Source: Simplicispira psychrophila DSM 11588
GTDB taxonomy: Bacteria > Pseudomonadota > Gammaproteobacteria > Burkholderiales > Burkholderiaceae_C
Direction: 5' to 3'
DNA: 64,000 bases
Assembly (NCBI RefSeq): GCF_000688255.1
Contig: NZ_JHYS01000011.1
Coordinates: 1 to 64,000, forward strand
Shown here: positions 39,056 to 50,337 of the stretch, in pieces
Layout of the letters: each line of letters opens with the position of its first letter
Numbering within the stretch: the stretch's first letter is position 1
The notes under the pieces: generated by a model
Database searches by the model: none
Told to the model about the DNA's origin: nothing
What the model saw: only the letters and a program-made list of their open reading frames with translations
Translations under genes and position numbers: made by a program

Positions 39056-39310
39056 TTAGGCGGACAGGCCCAGGCTGTCCATGGCCGGGACCGCTGTGCT
39101 GTGGTCAGGCTGCACGACCAGCACGGCGTGCAGCTCCATGTCCAGCACGCGGGCCAGTTCCTGCAGGGTAGACAGGCGCGGGTCGAGATTGCCGCCTTCG
39201 AGGCGCTGCACCGTCATGCGGCTCAGGCCCGCGCGCTCGGCCAGTTCGGCTTGCGTTAGACGGGCTGTTTTGCGGGCCTGGGTAAGGCGGGCGACGAGAT
39301 CGTGGCCCAT
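39056..39310 (-). CDS. Small XRE/HipB-type transcriptional regulator
   Basis: This 84-residue DNA-binding protein has a Cro/C1 HTH covering most of its length (ARKTARLTQAELAERAGLSR, MTVQRLEGGNLDPRLST, LARVLDMELHAVLV). It resembles HipB-type antitoxins, but no HipA or other toxin gene is adjacent. It is 4 bp after the YjfB-like peptide gene, so they form a small operon. Confidence 0.88.
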   Translation of the reverse strand: MGHDLVARLTQARKTARLTQAELAERAGLSRMTVQRLEGGNLDPRLSTLQELARVLDMELHAVLVVQPDHSTAVPAMDSLGLSA

Positions 39311-39314
39311 GGTG

Positions 39315-39521
39315 TCAGGCGAAGGTATTGAGTTTCGTACCCACGCTGCCGGAGCTGGCCAGCGCAGGGGGCTGGGGCAGGGCTTGCAGCAGGGTGGCGG
39401 CCGCGTTAGCCTGGATATCGAGGGCTTTTTTCAGCACACGGACGTTGAGGGCGTCGGAATTGGTTTGGCTCGCCATGGCGGTGGCGGTGCTGACGATGCT
39501 GTTGGTGAGGGCGATGTCCAT
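39315..39521 (-). CDS. YjfB-family small protein (putative motility protein)
   Basis: This 68-residue helical protein starts MDIALTNSIVSTATAMASQT and has LKKALDIQANAAATLLQALP, like the YjfB_motility family, which often is found near flagellar genes. No flagellar gene is in the window. It is cotranscribed with the small XRE regulator. Function unknown. Confidence 0.85.
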   Translation of the reverse strand: MDIALTNSIVSTATAMASQTNSDALNVRVLKKALDIQANAAATLLQALPQPPALASSGSVGTKLNTFA

Positions 39522-39605
39522 GGTGCTTCCTTGGTGGTTATTTTTTTGGGTATGCCAGTGTTATCGGCATTTTGAGGGGGGAGCTGAATGGCTCTGTCGA
39601 GTGCG

Positions 39606-41072
39606 TCAATCCAGGGCTTCGGCGCCAATGGCGTCGCAGGTGGCGAGGTCGGAGGCTTGGACAGAGGTGCGGGCAGGGTCGAGTTGGCGTGCCGCATCAC
39701 GCAGGGCGGTGCGCAGGCCTTCTTCGAGGACCGGGTGATAGAACGGCATGCCCAGCAGTTGCCCGACGGTGAGTTGTTGGTCGATGGCCAGGGCCAGCAG
39801 GTGGGCCAAGTGTTCGCCGGCGGGGGCGCACAGTTCGGCGCCCAGCAGGCGGCCACTGGTCTGGTCGGCGTAGACGTTCAGGCGTCCGTGGTGGTGCTGG
39901 CTGGCGCGTGCGCGGCCTTGGCGGGCAAAGTCGATGCTGCCGGTGACCAGCACGAGATCGCTTTGCGCTTGCAGGGCGCGCAGGCTTTGGCCGATGACGG
40001 CGGCGTTGGGGTCAGAAAACACGATGGCCAGCGGCGTGCGGCGCTGGTAGCAGCGCGTTGCGGGCGCCAGGGCATTCATGCCGGCAATGTGGCCTTCGTC
40101 GGCGGCTTCGTGCAGCAGCGGACGGTGGTTGTGTGCGTCGCCTGCCAAGTACACCGGCAGGTTGGCAATTTGCATGGTTTGCGGGTTGACCGGCGGCATG
40201 CCTTTATCGTCCAGCGCTACACCCAGGGTGTCCAGCCCGAGGCAGGCCAGCTGTGGGCGGCGGCCGATGGCGACCAGTACGTGGTCCACCACGCTGCGGT
40301 GTTCGCCGCTGCGCACTTCAATGCCGCTGATGCCGCCGCTGCCATCGGGAATGGTGTGCAGCGTGGCAGCAGGTCCGGTGTGCAGGCTGAAATCGCGTGC
40401 CAGTGCCTCGTGCAGGCTGGTGTTGACGGCGGGGTCGCTGAGGCCGCCGAGCCATTCGCTGGTGGCGTAGCCGGTGACTTGCAGGCCCAGACGGGCCAGC
40501 GCTTGTGCCAGTTCGACGCCGACCGGCCCCAGGCCGATGACGGCGATGCGTGGGCCCAAAGTGGCTTGTTCAAACAGGGTGTCGGTGGTGAGGATGCGAT
40601 CGCCCAGGGCCCGCCATTCGGGTGGCAGCACCGGCTTGGAGCCGGGAGCCAAGATGATGCTTTTGGCGTGGTAGATGGTGCCGCTGGTACCGTTGACCTG
40701 CACTTGCTGCGGCCCGAGCAGGCGCGCGCGCCCGGCGATGCTGCGTGCGCCCAGGGCGTCGGTGATCTGGCGTGCGCCGGCGACAAAGTCGTCACGCAGG
40801 CGGCGCAGGCGGCGCAGCACGGCGGGCAGATCGGCCGCCAGGCCGTCGGCGCCGGTGATGCCGAATTCGCCCAGGGTGTGGCGTTGGTGGTAGGCGTTGG
40901 CGGCCTCGATCAGCAGTTTGGAGGGCATGCAGCCAACGCGCGCGCAGGTGGTGCCGTAGGGTCCGTCGTTGATGAGGACAAAGCGCTCGGTGCGCTTGCG
41001 TACTTCACGCAGCGCGGCGAGACCGGCCGAGCCGGCGCCAATGATCAGGGTGTCAAGAGAAGGGGTGTCCAT
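39606..41072 (-). CDS. Dihydrolipoyl dehydrogenase-like flavoprotein
   Basis: This 488-residue enzyme is of the class I pyridine nucleotide-disulfide oxidoreductase family. FAD-binding TLIIGAGSAGLAALREVR, redox disulfide in GTTCARVGCMPSKLLIEAA (C-x4-C), NAD(P) binding IAVIGLGPVGVELAQALARL, FAD site NLPVYLAGDAH, and a C-terminal dimer domain with GMPFYHPVLEEGLRTAL. That ending lacks the classical HPT-type HxxxxE of lipoamide dehydrogenases except HPVLEE, so the general acid pair is kept. No 2-oxo acid dehydrogenase genes are beside it; the substrate may differ. ATG 41072 with GGAG upstream. Confidence 0.88.
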   Translation of the reverse strand: MDTPSLDTLIIGAGSAGLAALREVRKRTERFVLINDGPYGTTCARVGCMPSKLLIEAANAYHQRHTLGEFGITGADGLAADLPAVLRRLRRLRDDFVAGARQITDALGARSIAGRARLLGPQQVQVNGTSGTIYHAKSIILAPGSKPVLPPEWRALGDRILTTDTLFEQATLGPRIAVIGLGPVGVELAQALARLGLQVTGYATSEWLGGLSDPAVNTSLHEALARDFSLHTGPAATLHTIPDGSGGISGIEVRSGEHRSVVDHVLVAIGRRPQLACLGLDTLGVALDDKGMPPVNPQTMQIANLPVYLAGDAHNHRPLLHEAADEGHIAGMNALAPATRCYQRRTPLAIVFSDPNAAVIGQSLRALQAQSDLVLVTGSIDFARQGRARASQHHHGRLNVYADQTSGRLLGAELCAPAGEHLAHLLALAIDQQLTVGQLLGMPFYHPVLEEGLRTALRDAARQLDPARTSVQASDLATCDAIGAEALD

Positions 41073-41140
41073 GGGCGATCTCCAGGTCAAGGTTTTTCAA
41101 TGGCCGCTCTTGGCACCATAGCATGTCATCCTGGGTTCTT

Positions 41141-41212
41141 GTTTTTGCATTGAAATGCCTTGTATCGCTGGCTGGTTAAGCGGTATTAGCTATCTTTTGA
41201 ATAGTAAATTCA
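41141..41212 (-). repeat. Dispersed repeat copy at the EAL gene 3' end
   Basis: Minus strand: AAAAGATAGCTAATACCGCT, TAACCAGCCAGCGATACAAG, GCATTTCAATG. The last residues (IQKIANTA) and the stop of the EAL protein are encoded by it. Confidence 0.65.
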
Positions 41213-44112
41213 TCGGCCATGGGGTGGGAAGAGAAGGTCTGCTCGGGGTCGCCTTGTTCGGCGTGGGCACTCAGGTTGTCGCGGAAAAATTGCTCGAACA
41301 CTTGGGGTAGCAGGGGGCGGCTGAAGTGGTAGCCCTGTATCTGATCGCAACCGCGTGCGCGCAAAAATTCAAGTTGTTCGATGGTTTCGACGCCTTCGGC
41401 GATGGTGCTCATGCCCAGGCTGTGTGCCATCTGGACGATGGCCGTGGCGATGGCCTGGTCGTCGTGGTCGGTACTGATGTCGCGCACAAAGGATTGGTCG
41501 ATTTTGAGCTTGTGGATGTTGAAGCGCTTCAGGTAGCTCAGGGACGAGTAGCCGGTACCAAAGTCGTCAATCGACAGGCGGATGCCTTGCTGGCCCAGCT
41601 CCTTCATGGTCTGGGCAGCGATTTCCGGGGCTTTCATGGCAACGGCTTCGGTCAGTTCCAGTTCCAGGCATTCGGGGGCGATGCCGGTGTGTTGCAGCAT
41701 CTGGCGTACCAGGTCGGCTAGTCCGGCCTGGCTGAATTGCACGGCCGAGATGTTCACTGCCATGGTCATTCTGGGCAGGCCTTGGTCGAGCCAGTTGCGC
41801 AGTTGGCGCAGGGCGGTTTCCAGTACCCATTCACCGATCGGCACGATGAGGCCGTTGGCTTCCGCCAGGGGGATGAATTCGCCCGGCGAGATGAAGCCTA
41901 GTTGCGGATGGGTCCAGCGCAGGAGCGCTTCGGCGCCGATGATGCGGCCATCGGCCAGCGCCATTTGTGGCTGGTACACCAGGTGCAGTTCGTTGCGGTG
42001 CAGGGCTTGCTTGAGGGCGTTGCCCAACTCCAGCGCGCGCGCCGAGTGCGCTTGCATCTCGGCGGTGAAAAAGCGGTAGCTGTTGCGCCCTTCGTCCTTG
42101 ACGCGGTACATGGCGTTTTCGGCGTTTTTTAGCAGGGTTTCGAGATCGTCGCCGTCGCCGGGGGTGATGGCAATTCCGATGGACGCAGTCAGAAAGACTT
42201 CCTGTCCTGCCACCATGATGGGCTGGGCCAGGTTCTCCAGCAGGCTGATGCAGCGCTGCGCGGCTTCGCTTTGGCTGGTATGGGCCAGCAGGGCGACAAA
42301 GTCGTCGCCGGAATGGCGTGACAGGGTATCTTCGTCGTGCAGATGCGTGCGCAGGCGCAGCGAGACTTCCAGCAGCAGCAGGTCACCAGCGCTGTGGCCG
42401 AGCGAGTCGTTGACGTCCTTGAAGCGGTCCAGGTCGATCCACAGCACGGCCAGGGTCTGGCTCTGGCTGATGGCGTATTGGAAACGCTCGCGCAGCAGAG
42501 CGCGGTTAGGCAGGTTGGTGAGTTGGTCGTAGTGCGAGAGCTGGCGGATGTGCGCGGCGGCCTGTTTGCGCTCGGTCATGTCCTCTTTGTGGGCCAAGTA
42601 GCTGGTGACCACGCCTTCGGTGTTGCGCACCGGATAGATCAGTACCGATTCGATGTATTCACGGCCGCTTTTGCTGCGGTTGATCAGTTCGCCCTGCCAG
42701 GATTTGCCTTGTTGCAGGTGCTCCCACATGTTGCGGTAGGTCGCTGCTGGGGTTTTGCCGGACTGCAGCATGCGCGGGTTTTGTCCCAGCAATTCGGCCA
42801 AGGTGTATTCGCTGGCAAGGAGGAAGGCATCGTTGACAAATTCGATGTGTGCCTGCAGATCGGTAATGACCAGGGGATGTGGGCTCTGTGACACGGCCTG
42901 GGAGAGTTTGCGCATGGACTCTTCCTGGCGGCGACGCTGGGTGATGTCGCGTGAAATGACGACAAAGCGCTGGCGCTTCCCCGGTGGCGGTGGCGCCTGG
43001 CGCGTGATCGACAGTTCAAACCAGTGTTCGTTATGGCGTGTTTTTACCGAGATAGTGTGCCCGCGGGAGAAGCCTTTTTCTTGGGCTTCAGCCAATGCTG
43101 CGTAGGCCGTCTGGGCGCTTTGCGGGGAGAGCATCTGGCGCATGGTTTTGCCCAGCAATTTTTCTGGCGGGGCAGCCGGGCTGCCGGAGTGGCCGACGTG
43201 GGCTTGCAGATAGCGTCCCTCATCGTCCATTTCCAGCAAGACGTCGGGCAGTGCATCCAGCATCGCCTGCAGTTGCATTTTGGAGGTGCGCAACTGCGCA
43301 TAGGGCGATTGGACCGTGGCAACGAAGGCGGCGCGGTACAAAAAGCAGTAGGCCAGTATTTTGTAGACATGCCCCGCTAGGTTGTAGGTGTCGGTGACGT
43401 TGCCGTAGCGTGTGAAGAAAAATTCACCCAGGCCCATGATGGCGGCGGCTGCAAACAGACCGCTGGCGTTAAAGCTGTGCGGTTGGTACATCTGCCGTAG
43501 CAGCAGGACGGCAGCCACCAGGTTGAGCGCGATCAGGATGTATTCAAAGGCGATCTTGAAGGGGGGCAGTCCCTGGCCTGCAATAAAGGTGGTCGGCAGG
43601 AACTGTGGATAAAACAGCAGCAGCGCGTACAGGGCTGCCACTGTTGCCAATACCAGTAGCAGCATGGGCAGTGGACGCAGGCGAGCGCTGTCGTTGCTGG
43701 TGCTCCAAGGCAGGATGGCGACGGCGAGCAAGGCCAGTGCGCTCAGCAGCCGCGCCGCTAGCCAGAAGTTGATGGCCTTGGACGGGGAGCTGGGGGTGAT
43801 GAAGTCCGGCATTCCCTGGTAGGAAAGCATGTGGCCAAAATCGAGCAGACTGACGCCCAGAAAGGCACAGGCCAATAGCAGGGCGTTGCGCGGTAACTGC
43901 TCATGCCGCGCGCTCCAGACGACGCTAAAAATGAATCCGGCGACAACAATGGCCAGCGTTTCCAGTGCTAAGTGCAGGGGCAAAAAATGCGTTGCGCCCC
44001 CGCCCTTCGCAGGCGAGAGCGGCCACCAGAGCAGCAGCAGCACTACCGATAGTGCCCCTACGGTGCGAATGGCTCGACGGGCTTCAGGCTGGTGGCTGGG
44101 GTGAATCGGCAT
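41176..44112 (-). CDS. MASE3-like sensor with PAS, degenerate GGDEF and EAL domains
   Basis: This 978-residue membrane signalling protein has eight or so N-terminal membrane helices (about 17-270; GHMLSYQGMPDFITPS and MGLGEFFFTRYGNVTD are MASE3-like), PAS (about 285-410), PAS/PAC (about 420-540), GGDEF (about 545-710) and EAL (about 725-960). The GGDEF site is SRHSGDDFVAL, so SGDDF rather than GGDEF, probably weak or inactive. The EAL domain keeps EALLRW, LELELTEA, IDDFGTGYSS, KIDQSFVRD and AEGVET, all needed for c-di-GMP hydrolysis. ATG 44112 is chosen; sequence upstream is not protein-like. The C-terminus comes from a dispersed repeat. Confidence 0.92.
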   Translation of the reverse strand: MPIHPSHQPEARRAIRTVGALSVVLLLLWWPLSPAKGGGATHFLPLHLALETLAIVVAGFIFSVVWSARHEQLPRNALLLACAFLGVSLLDFGHMLSYQGMPDFITPSSPSKAINFWLAARLLSALALLAVAILPWSTSNDSARLRPLPMLLLVLATVAALYALLLFYPQFLPTTFIAGQGLPPFKIAFEYILIALNLVAAVLLLRQMYQPHSFNASGLFAAAAIMGLGEFFFTRYGNVTDTYNLAGHVYKILAYCFLYRAAFVATVQSPYAQLRTSKMQLQAMLDALPDVLLEMDDEGRYLQAHVGHSGSPAAPPEKLLGKTMRQMLSPQSAQTAYAALAEAQEKGFSRGHTISVKTRHNEHWFELSITRQAPPPPGKRQRFVVISRDITQRRRQEESMRKLSQAVSQSPHPLVITDLQAHIEFVNDAFLLASEYTLAELLGQNPRMLQSGKTPAATYRNMWEHLQQGKSWQGELINRSKSGREYIESVLIYPVRNTEGVVTSYLAHKEDMTERKQAAAHIRQLSHYDQLTNLPNRALLRERFQYAISQSQTLAVLWIDLDRFKDVNDSLGHSAGDLLLLEVSLRLRTHLHDEDTLSRHSGDDFVALLAHTSQSEAAQRCISLLENLAQPIMVAGQEVFLTASIGIAITPGDGDDLETLLKNAENAMYRVKDEGRNSYRFFTAEMQAHSARALELGNALKQALHRNELHLVYQPQMALADGRIIGAEALLRWTHPQLGFISPGEFIPLAEANGLIVPIGEWVLETALRQLRNWLDQGLPRMTMAVNISAVQFSQAGLADLVRQMLQHTGIAPECLELELTEAVAMKAPEIAAQTMKELGQQGIRLSIDDFGTGYSSLSYLKRFNIHKLKIDQSFVRDISTDHDDQAIATAIVQMAHSLGMSTIAEGVETIEQLEFLRARGCDQIQGYHFSRPLLPQVFEQFFRDNLSAHAEQGDPEQTFSSHPMADEFTIQKIANTA

Positions 44113-44198
44113 GGCAGACTGTTTCGGTATCCGTACCGTGGAAAAGGAAGAATGTACGCAAGTGTAGTGTGTGTAAAGACACGCTACGAGCAGCGATA

Positions 44199-44792
44199 TC
44201 AGTCTGCTGGTTCTGTCCAGCCCACACGGCCTTGGCCGTGGTCGTTGATGCGCTGTACAAAGGTACTGGACTGGGTTTCTGGCAGGCGCAGTTGCAGCGT
44301 GACCAGGGAACCGTGCTGCACGGCCAGCAGCTGTGCGCCAGCAGCGTCGATTTCGCGGCGCAGCAGGCCTTCGAGGGCATAGGGCACGATGCATTGCAGG
44401 GTGGTCATGCGCAGTAACGGCACTTTGATCGCTGTCAGCAAGGCCTGGGCGATGCAGTCGGTGTAGGCGCGCAACAGGCCGCCGGCGCCGAGCTTGACGC
44501 CACCAAAATAGCGCACCACGGTGGCCTGCACGCCTTCCAAGGCTTGGTGGCGCAGCACGTCGAGCATCGGTCGCCCAGCGGTGCCGCCGGGCTCGCCATC
44601 GTCCACCGCCGCCGATTGGCCACCGGCCAGCAGCGCCCAGCAGATGTGCGCGGCGCCGGGGTGCTGTTGCCACAGCGTATCCACATGTGCCTGTGCGCTG
44701 GCGCGGTCAGGCATGGGTTGCACGCAGCCGATAAAACGGCTTTTTTTAATGGTGAGGTCGCTGTGCGCGGGTTCGGACAAGGTGAATGGCAT
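44199..44792 (-). CDS. yigZ: YigZ/IMPACT-family protein
   Basis: This 197-residue protein has the UPF0029/IMPACT N-terminal domain with IKKSRFIGCVQPMPDRA, DDGEPGGTAGRPMLDVL and VVRYFGGVKLGAGGLLRAY, plus a C-terminal ferredoxin-like DUF1949 domain. Role unclear; relatives link to translation control or ribosome function. ATG 44792 is the family-like start (MPFTLSEPAHSDLTIKKSRF). Divergent from azurin. Confidence 0.93.
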   Translation of the reverse strand: MPFTLSEPAHSDLTIKKSRFIGCVQPMPDRASAQAHVDTLWQQHPGAAHICWALLAGGQSAAVDDGEPGGTAGRPMLDVLRHQALEGVQATVVRYFGGVKLGAGGLLRAYTDCIAQALLTAIKVPLLRMTTLQCIVPYALEGLLRREIDAAGAQLLAVQHGSLVTLQLRLPETQSSTFVQRINDHGQGRVGWTEPAD

Positions 44793-44922
44793 ATGGGCGC
44801 ATGAGCTTACTGCAGGGGGCGGCCACAAAAGATGGCAATGCTTGTGCAGTTCTTACAACCTGCAAAAACCTTGTCAGTGAGGGGGCGCAGTATGTGTAGT
44901 TCTTGATTTTTACAAGGAGGTC

Positions 44923-45381
44923 ATGATGACCCAGTATTTGAAACCGCTCGCCCTGGCCCTGGTATTGGTGGCATCGTCGTCCGTCTGGGCAGCAGAGTGC
45001 AAGACCGAGATCGACGGCAACGATGCCATGCAGTTCAATAAAGCCACCCTGACGGTGCCTCAGAGCTGCAAGCAATTCACGGTGACGCTCAAGCACGTGG
45101 GCAAATTGCCCAAGGCGCAAATGGGGCACAACTGGGTGCTGACCAAGCCGGCTGCCATGGCCGGTGTGGTCACCGATGGAGCAGCTGCGGGTCTAGACAA
45201 AAATTATCTGAAAACCGGTGACACCCGTGTGATGGCACATACCAAGGTGGTGGGCGGCGGCGAGTCCGACTCGGTCACCTTTGCCACCAGCGCACTCAAG
45301 ATGGGAGAGACCTATGACTATTTTTGTTCGTTCCCGGGCCACTCCGCCATCATGAAGGGCACGCTGATGCTGACTAAATAG
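44923..45381 (+). CDS. azu: Azurin
   Basis: This 152-residue precursor has a signal peptide (to about AWAAEC) and then a type I copper protein. Ligands: histidine in [12 protein letters not shown], and cysteine, histidine and methionine in [20 protein letters not shown]. The paired cysteine (AECKTEID with QSCKQF) forms the standard disulfide. It is a periplasmic one-electron carrier between cytochromes and reductases or oxidases. ATG at 44923 or 44926 after AAGGAGG. Confidence 0.96.
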   Translation: MMTQYLKPLALALVLVASSSVWAAECKTEIDGNDAMQFNKATLTVPQSCKQFTVTLKHVGKLPKAQMGHNWVLTKPAAMAGVVTDGAAAGLDKNYLKTGDTRVMAHTKVVGGGESDSVTFATSALKMGETYDYFCSFPGHSAIMKGTLMLTK

Positions 45382-45403
45382 GCAGCACTGTAGGGCGCTG
45401 CCT
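45380..45403 (+). terminator. Stem-loop between azu and livF
   Basis: AGGCAGC and GCTGCCT form a seven-bp stem just after the azurin stop in the 27-bp gap to convergent livF. There is no T tract, so it may act on both strands weakly. Confidence 0.4.
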
Positions 45404-45408
45404 CTGAC

Positions 45409-46127
45409 TCAGGCGCCCAGGTAGGCCTTGCGCACATCCGGGTTGACCAGCAGGTTGGCGCCACTGTCTTCCAGCACCACGCGGCCGTTTTCTAGCACGT
45501 AGCCGCGGTCGGCAATCGCCAGCGCCTTGTTGGCGTTTTGTTCCACCAGAAACACCGTCACGCCGGCGCTGCGGATGGTTTTGATGATCTCAAAAATCTG
45601 CGCAATGATCAGCGGTGCCAAGCCCAGCGTGGGTTCGTCCAGCAACAGCAGGCGCGGCTTGCTCATCAGAGCGCGACCAATGGCCAGCATTTGCTGTTCG
45701 CCGCCCGACATCAGGCCGGCGCGCTGACTGGCGCGCTCCCGCAGGCGCGGAAACAGGCCAAAGACATGCTCCATGCCGGCCTCGATCTCGGCCTTGTCGA
45801 GAAAGAAGCCGCCCATCTTGAGGTTTTCCGCTACCGTGAGATCGGGAAACACGCGCCGCCCTTCGGGCGAGATGGCAATGCCTTTGCGCATGATCAGGTG
45901 CGAGGGCAAGTTGGTGATGTTCTCACCCTCAAACCACACCGAGCCGTTGCTGGCGCGCGGGTTGCCGCACACCGTCATCAGCAGGGTGGTCTTGCCGGCG
46001 CCGTTGGAGCCGATGAGCGAGACGATTTCGCCAGGGTTGACGTGCAGGCTGACGTCGTTGACGGCGCAGATGGCGCCGTAATTGGTGGTGATTTTGCGCA
46101 GTTCCAGCATCGGTTGTGTGGTGGGCA

Positions 46128-46128
<1 letters not shown>
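45409..46128 (-). CDS. livF: Branched-chain amino acid ABC transporter, ATP-binding LivF
   Basis: This 239-residue ATPase has Walker A LIGSNGAGKTTLLMTVCG, signature LMSGGEQQMLAIGRALMS and Walker B LLLLDEPTLGLAP; the family mark GIAISPEGRRVFPDLTVAEN and VFLVEQNANKALAIADRGYV are LivF-like. ATG 46128 shares one base with the livG stop. It is the last gene of a livK-H-M-G-F operon, giving energy for leucine, isoleucine and valine import. Confidence 0.95.
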
Positions 46129-46891
<763 letters not shown>

Positions 46892-46895
<4 letters not shown>

Positions 46896-48120
46896 GGCTT
46901 GACCTCCACATGGTGGCGCTGCATCGGCAGCAGGCCTTGCGGGCGCCAGACCATCATCAAAATCATCACCAGGCCAAACATCAGCATTCGGTACTCAGAG
47001 AATTCGCGCGCCAGCTCGGGCAGCACGGTGATTAAGATGGCGGCGACGATGACGCCGATCTGCGAGCCCATGCCACCGAGCACGACGATGGCCAAAATCA
47101 GTGCGGATTCGATGAAAGTGAACGATTCGGGGTTGACGATACCCTGGCGTGCAGCAAAAAACGCTCCGCCTAGCCCGGCGAACATGGCGCCCAGCGTGAA
47201 CGCCGAGAGCTTGATCTTCATCGGGTTCAGGCCGAGCGAGCGGCAGGCAATTTCATCTTCACGCAGTGCTTCCCAGGCCCGCCCGATGGGCATCCGGATC
47301 AGCCGGTTGGAAATGGTGAGGGTGACCACCGCCAGCATCAGCGCCATCAGGTACAGAAAGATCACCAGATGCAGCGAGTTGAACTCGAGGCCCAGCACCT
47401 GGTGCAAGGTCTGCGCGCCTTCGACGCTGGCGCTGCGCGTCATCTCAAAACCGAACAGTGTTGGTTTAGGGATGCCCGAGATGCCATCCGGGCCGCCGGT
47501 CCAGTCGGTCAGGTTGACCAGCAGCAGGCGGATAATTTCACCAAAACCCAGCGTGACGATAGCCAGATAGTCACCGCGCAGGCGCAGCACCGGGAAGCCC
47601 AGCACAAAACCAAACAGCGCGGCAAAGGCCCCCGCCAGCGGCAGCGCTTCCCAGAAGCTCCAGCCCAGCCAGTGGAACAGCAGGCCGTAGGTGTAGGCGC
47701 CGACAGCGTAGAAGCCGACAAAACCCAGGTCCAGCAGGCCAGCAAAGCCGACAACGATGTTCAAGCCTAAGCCAAGCATGACGTAAATCATCGCCAGTGT
47801 GGCGATATCGACGGCATTGCGTCCGGCAAAGAAGGGCCAGCTGATGGCGACCATCAGGGCGATCAGCATCAGCACATTGCGCTGGCGCCCTGAGGTGGCG
47901 GGCAATTGCGGCCAGGGCAGGCGCGGCATCAGCTTGCCCAGCCAGGGGCGCAGCATCTGCACCACAAACACCAGGGCGCAGGCCCACAGCACGGTGGTCC
48001 ATTGCGGCACGATGACGGTGCGCATGCCGGAGCGCTCCAGGTGCAGGCTGAAAATGGGAATGACCACCAGCGCGGTCAGCACGGTGGAGATCAGAGCATG
48101 GCGTATGGTTTGGCGCAGCA

Positions 48121-48121
<1 letters not shown>
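46892..48121 (-). CDS. livM: Branched-chain amino acid ABC transporter, permease LivM
   Basis: This 409-residue inner-membrane permease has many hydrophobic helices; [20 protein letters not shown] and [20 protein letters not shown] (EAA-like coupling loop) are LivM marks. The N-terminal part includes extra helices as in LivM, longer than LivH. ATG 48121 shares a base with the livH stop; GTG 48124 is possible too. Confidence 0.94.
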
Positions 48122-49047
<926 letters not shown>

Positions 49048-49148
49048 TGGGTTATCCGAAAAAAGACGAGAGCGGTGCGTGCCGCCGCGCTTTCAGGATC
49101 TGACTGGTGCGCGGGCCGGAACGCCCCACCCCCGACGGGGTGAAACGA

Positions 49149-49185
49149 CAAGGCATGGCCACCGCCAGTGCAGTGCCATGCCTTG
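49149..49185. other. Intercistronic stem-loop between livK and livH
   Basis: CAAGGCATGGC and GCCATGCCTTG form a perfect 11-bp stem with a 15-nt loop. No T tract follows on the minus strand, so it is more likely a mRNA-stabilising or partial stop structure, which would favour more binding protein than permease. Confidence 0.55.
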
Positions 49186-49212
49186 CAATAAAAAGTGCGA
49201 GATTTTATTGGT

Positions 49213-50337
49213 TTATTTGTTGGCGATAGATTTGGTGCCGTCCTTGTGCCACTGGAAGATCTGGAAGTCGAACGACTTCAGGTCGCCCTTTTTGTCCCAG
49301 CCGATATTGCCGATGGCGGTATCAAAGCTGGTCTTGTGCATGTGGTCGGCGACTTTGGCTGGGTTGTCGCCCACGGCCTTGATGCTGTCGAGCAGCACTT
49401 GCGTGGCAGCGTACGAGGACAACTGGAAGGCGCCGGAGGGGTCACGCTTGTTGTCCTTGAAGGCCTTGACGATGGCAGCGTTCTTGGGGTTAGAGGCAAA
49501 ATCGGCTGGCAGCGTCAGCAACATACCTTCGACGGCGGGGCCGGCAATGGCGTTGACTTCAGGATTGCCCACGCCCTCGGGGCCCATGAAGCGGGCCTTG
49601 AAGCCTTGCTCGGCTGCCTGGCGCAGCAGCAGACCCATTTCAGGGTGGTAGCCACCGTAATAGACAAAATCGATACCGGCGCTTTTCAGCTTGGTGATAA
49701 CGGCGGAGTAGTCGCTGTCACCGGCATTGATGCCTTCAAACAGTGCGACGTTGACGTTGGATTTTTTCAGGTCATCGCGCACCGACGAGGCAATGCCCTG
49801 GCCATACGACTGCTTGTCGTGCAGCACGGCCACTTTCTTGGGCTTGATTTTTTCGGCGATGAACTTGGCTGCGGCAGGGCCTTGCTGGTCATCACGGCCA
49901 ATGGTGCGGAAGATGAAATGGTAATTTTTGCCTTCGGTCAGGCCGGGTGAAGTGGCTGATGGCGTCACTACCACCACGCCTTCATTGTTGTAGATGGGGG
50001 CAGCGGCAATGGCGGCGCCTGAGCACACTGGGCCGATGACGTAACCGATTTTCGAGTTCACCACCCGATTGGCCGCAACCGGGCCTTGTTTGGGTTCGCA
50101 GGCATCATCGACGGCGACCAGTTCGATCTTCTTGCCGTTCACGCCGCCAGCGGCGTTGGCCATTTCGACGGCGGTGGTGGCGCCTTCCTTGACCATGTCA
50201 CCGTATTGGGTGAGGGCGCCGGTGGTCGGGATCACCATGGCGATCTTGATGTTCTGCGCGTGTGCGGTCGAGAAAAGGAGGGTGCCGGCCAGGCCCAATG
50301 CGGTAACCACGGTGTGCATACGAAATGGAGTGTTCAC
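49213..50337 (-). CDS. livK: Branched-chain amino acid ABC transporter, substrate-binding protein
   Basis: This 374-residue periplasmic binding protein has a signal peptide ending FSTAHAQ, then IKIAMVIPTTGALTQYGDMV, ELVAVDDACEPKQGPVAANR and IGPVCSGAAIAAAPIYNNEG, typical of LivJ/LivK. GTG 50337 is chosen because AAGGA precedes it (about 7 nt) and it gives a normal signal peptide; ATG 50319 is possible. It opens the liv operon. It binds leucine-type amino acids, with exact range unknown. Confidence 0.94.
   Translation of the reverse strand: MNTPFRMHTVVTALGLAGTLLFSTAHAQNIKIAMVIPTTGALTQYGDMVKEGATTAVEMANAAGGVNGKKIELVAVDDACEPKQGPVAANRVVNSKIGYVIGPVCSGAAIAAAPIYNNEGVVVVTPSATSPGLTEGKNYHFIFRTIGRDDQQGPAAAKFIAEKIKPKKVAVLHDKQSYGQGIASSVRDDLKKSNVNVALFEGINAGDSDYSAVITKLKSAGIDFVYYGGYHPEMGLLLRQAAEQGFKARFMGPEGVGNPEVNAIAGPAVEGMLLTLPADFASNPKNAAIVKAFKDNKRDPSGAFQLSSYAATQVLLDSIKAVGDNPAKVADHMHKTSFDTAIGNIGWDKKGDLKSFDFQIFQWHKDGTKSIANK

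Noticed and set aside
39588-41153. A 521-codon open frame on the plus strand across the flavoprotein gene
   Set aside because: Antisense of a well-supported enzyme gene; low-complexity Gly/Ala/Gln composition.
44830-44922. An FNR/Anr box before azurin
   Set aside because: TTGAT occurs, but the second half-site ATCAA at the right spacing is missing.
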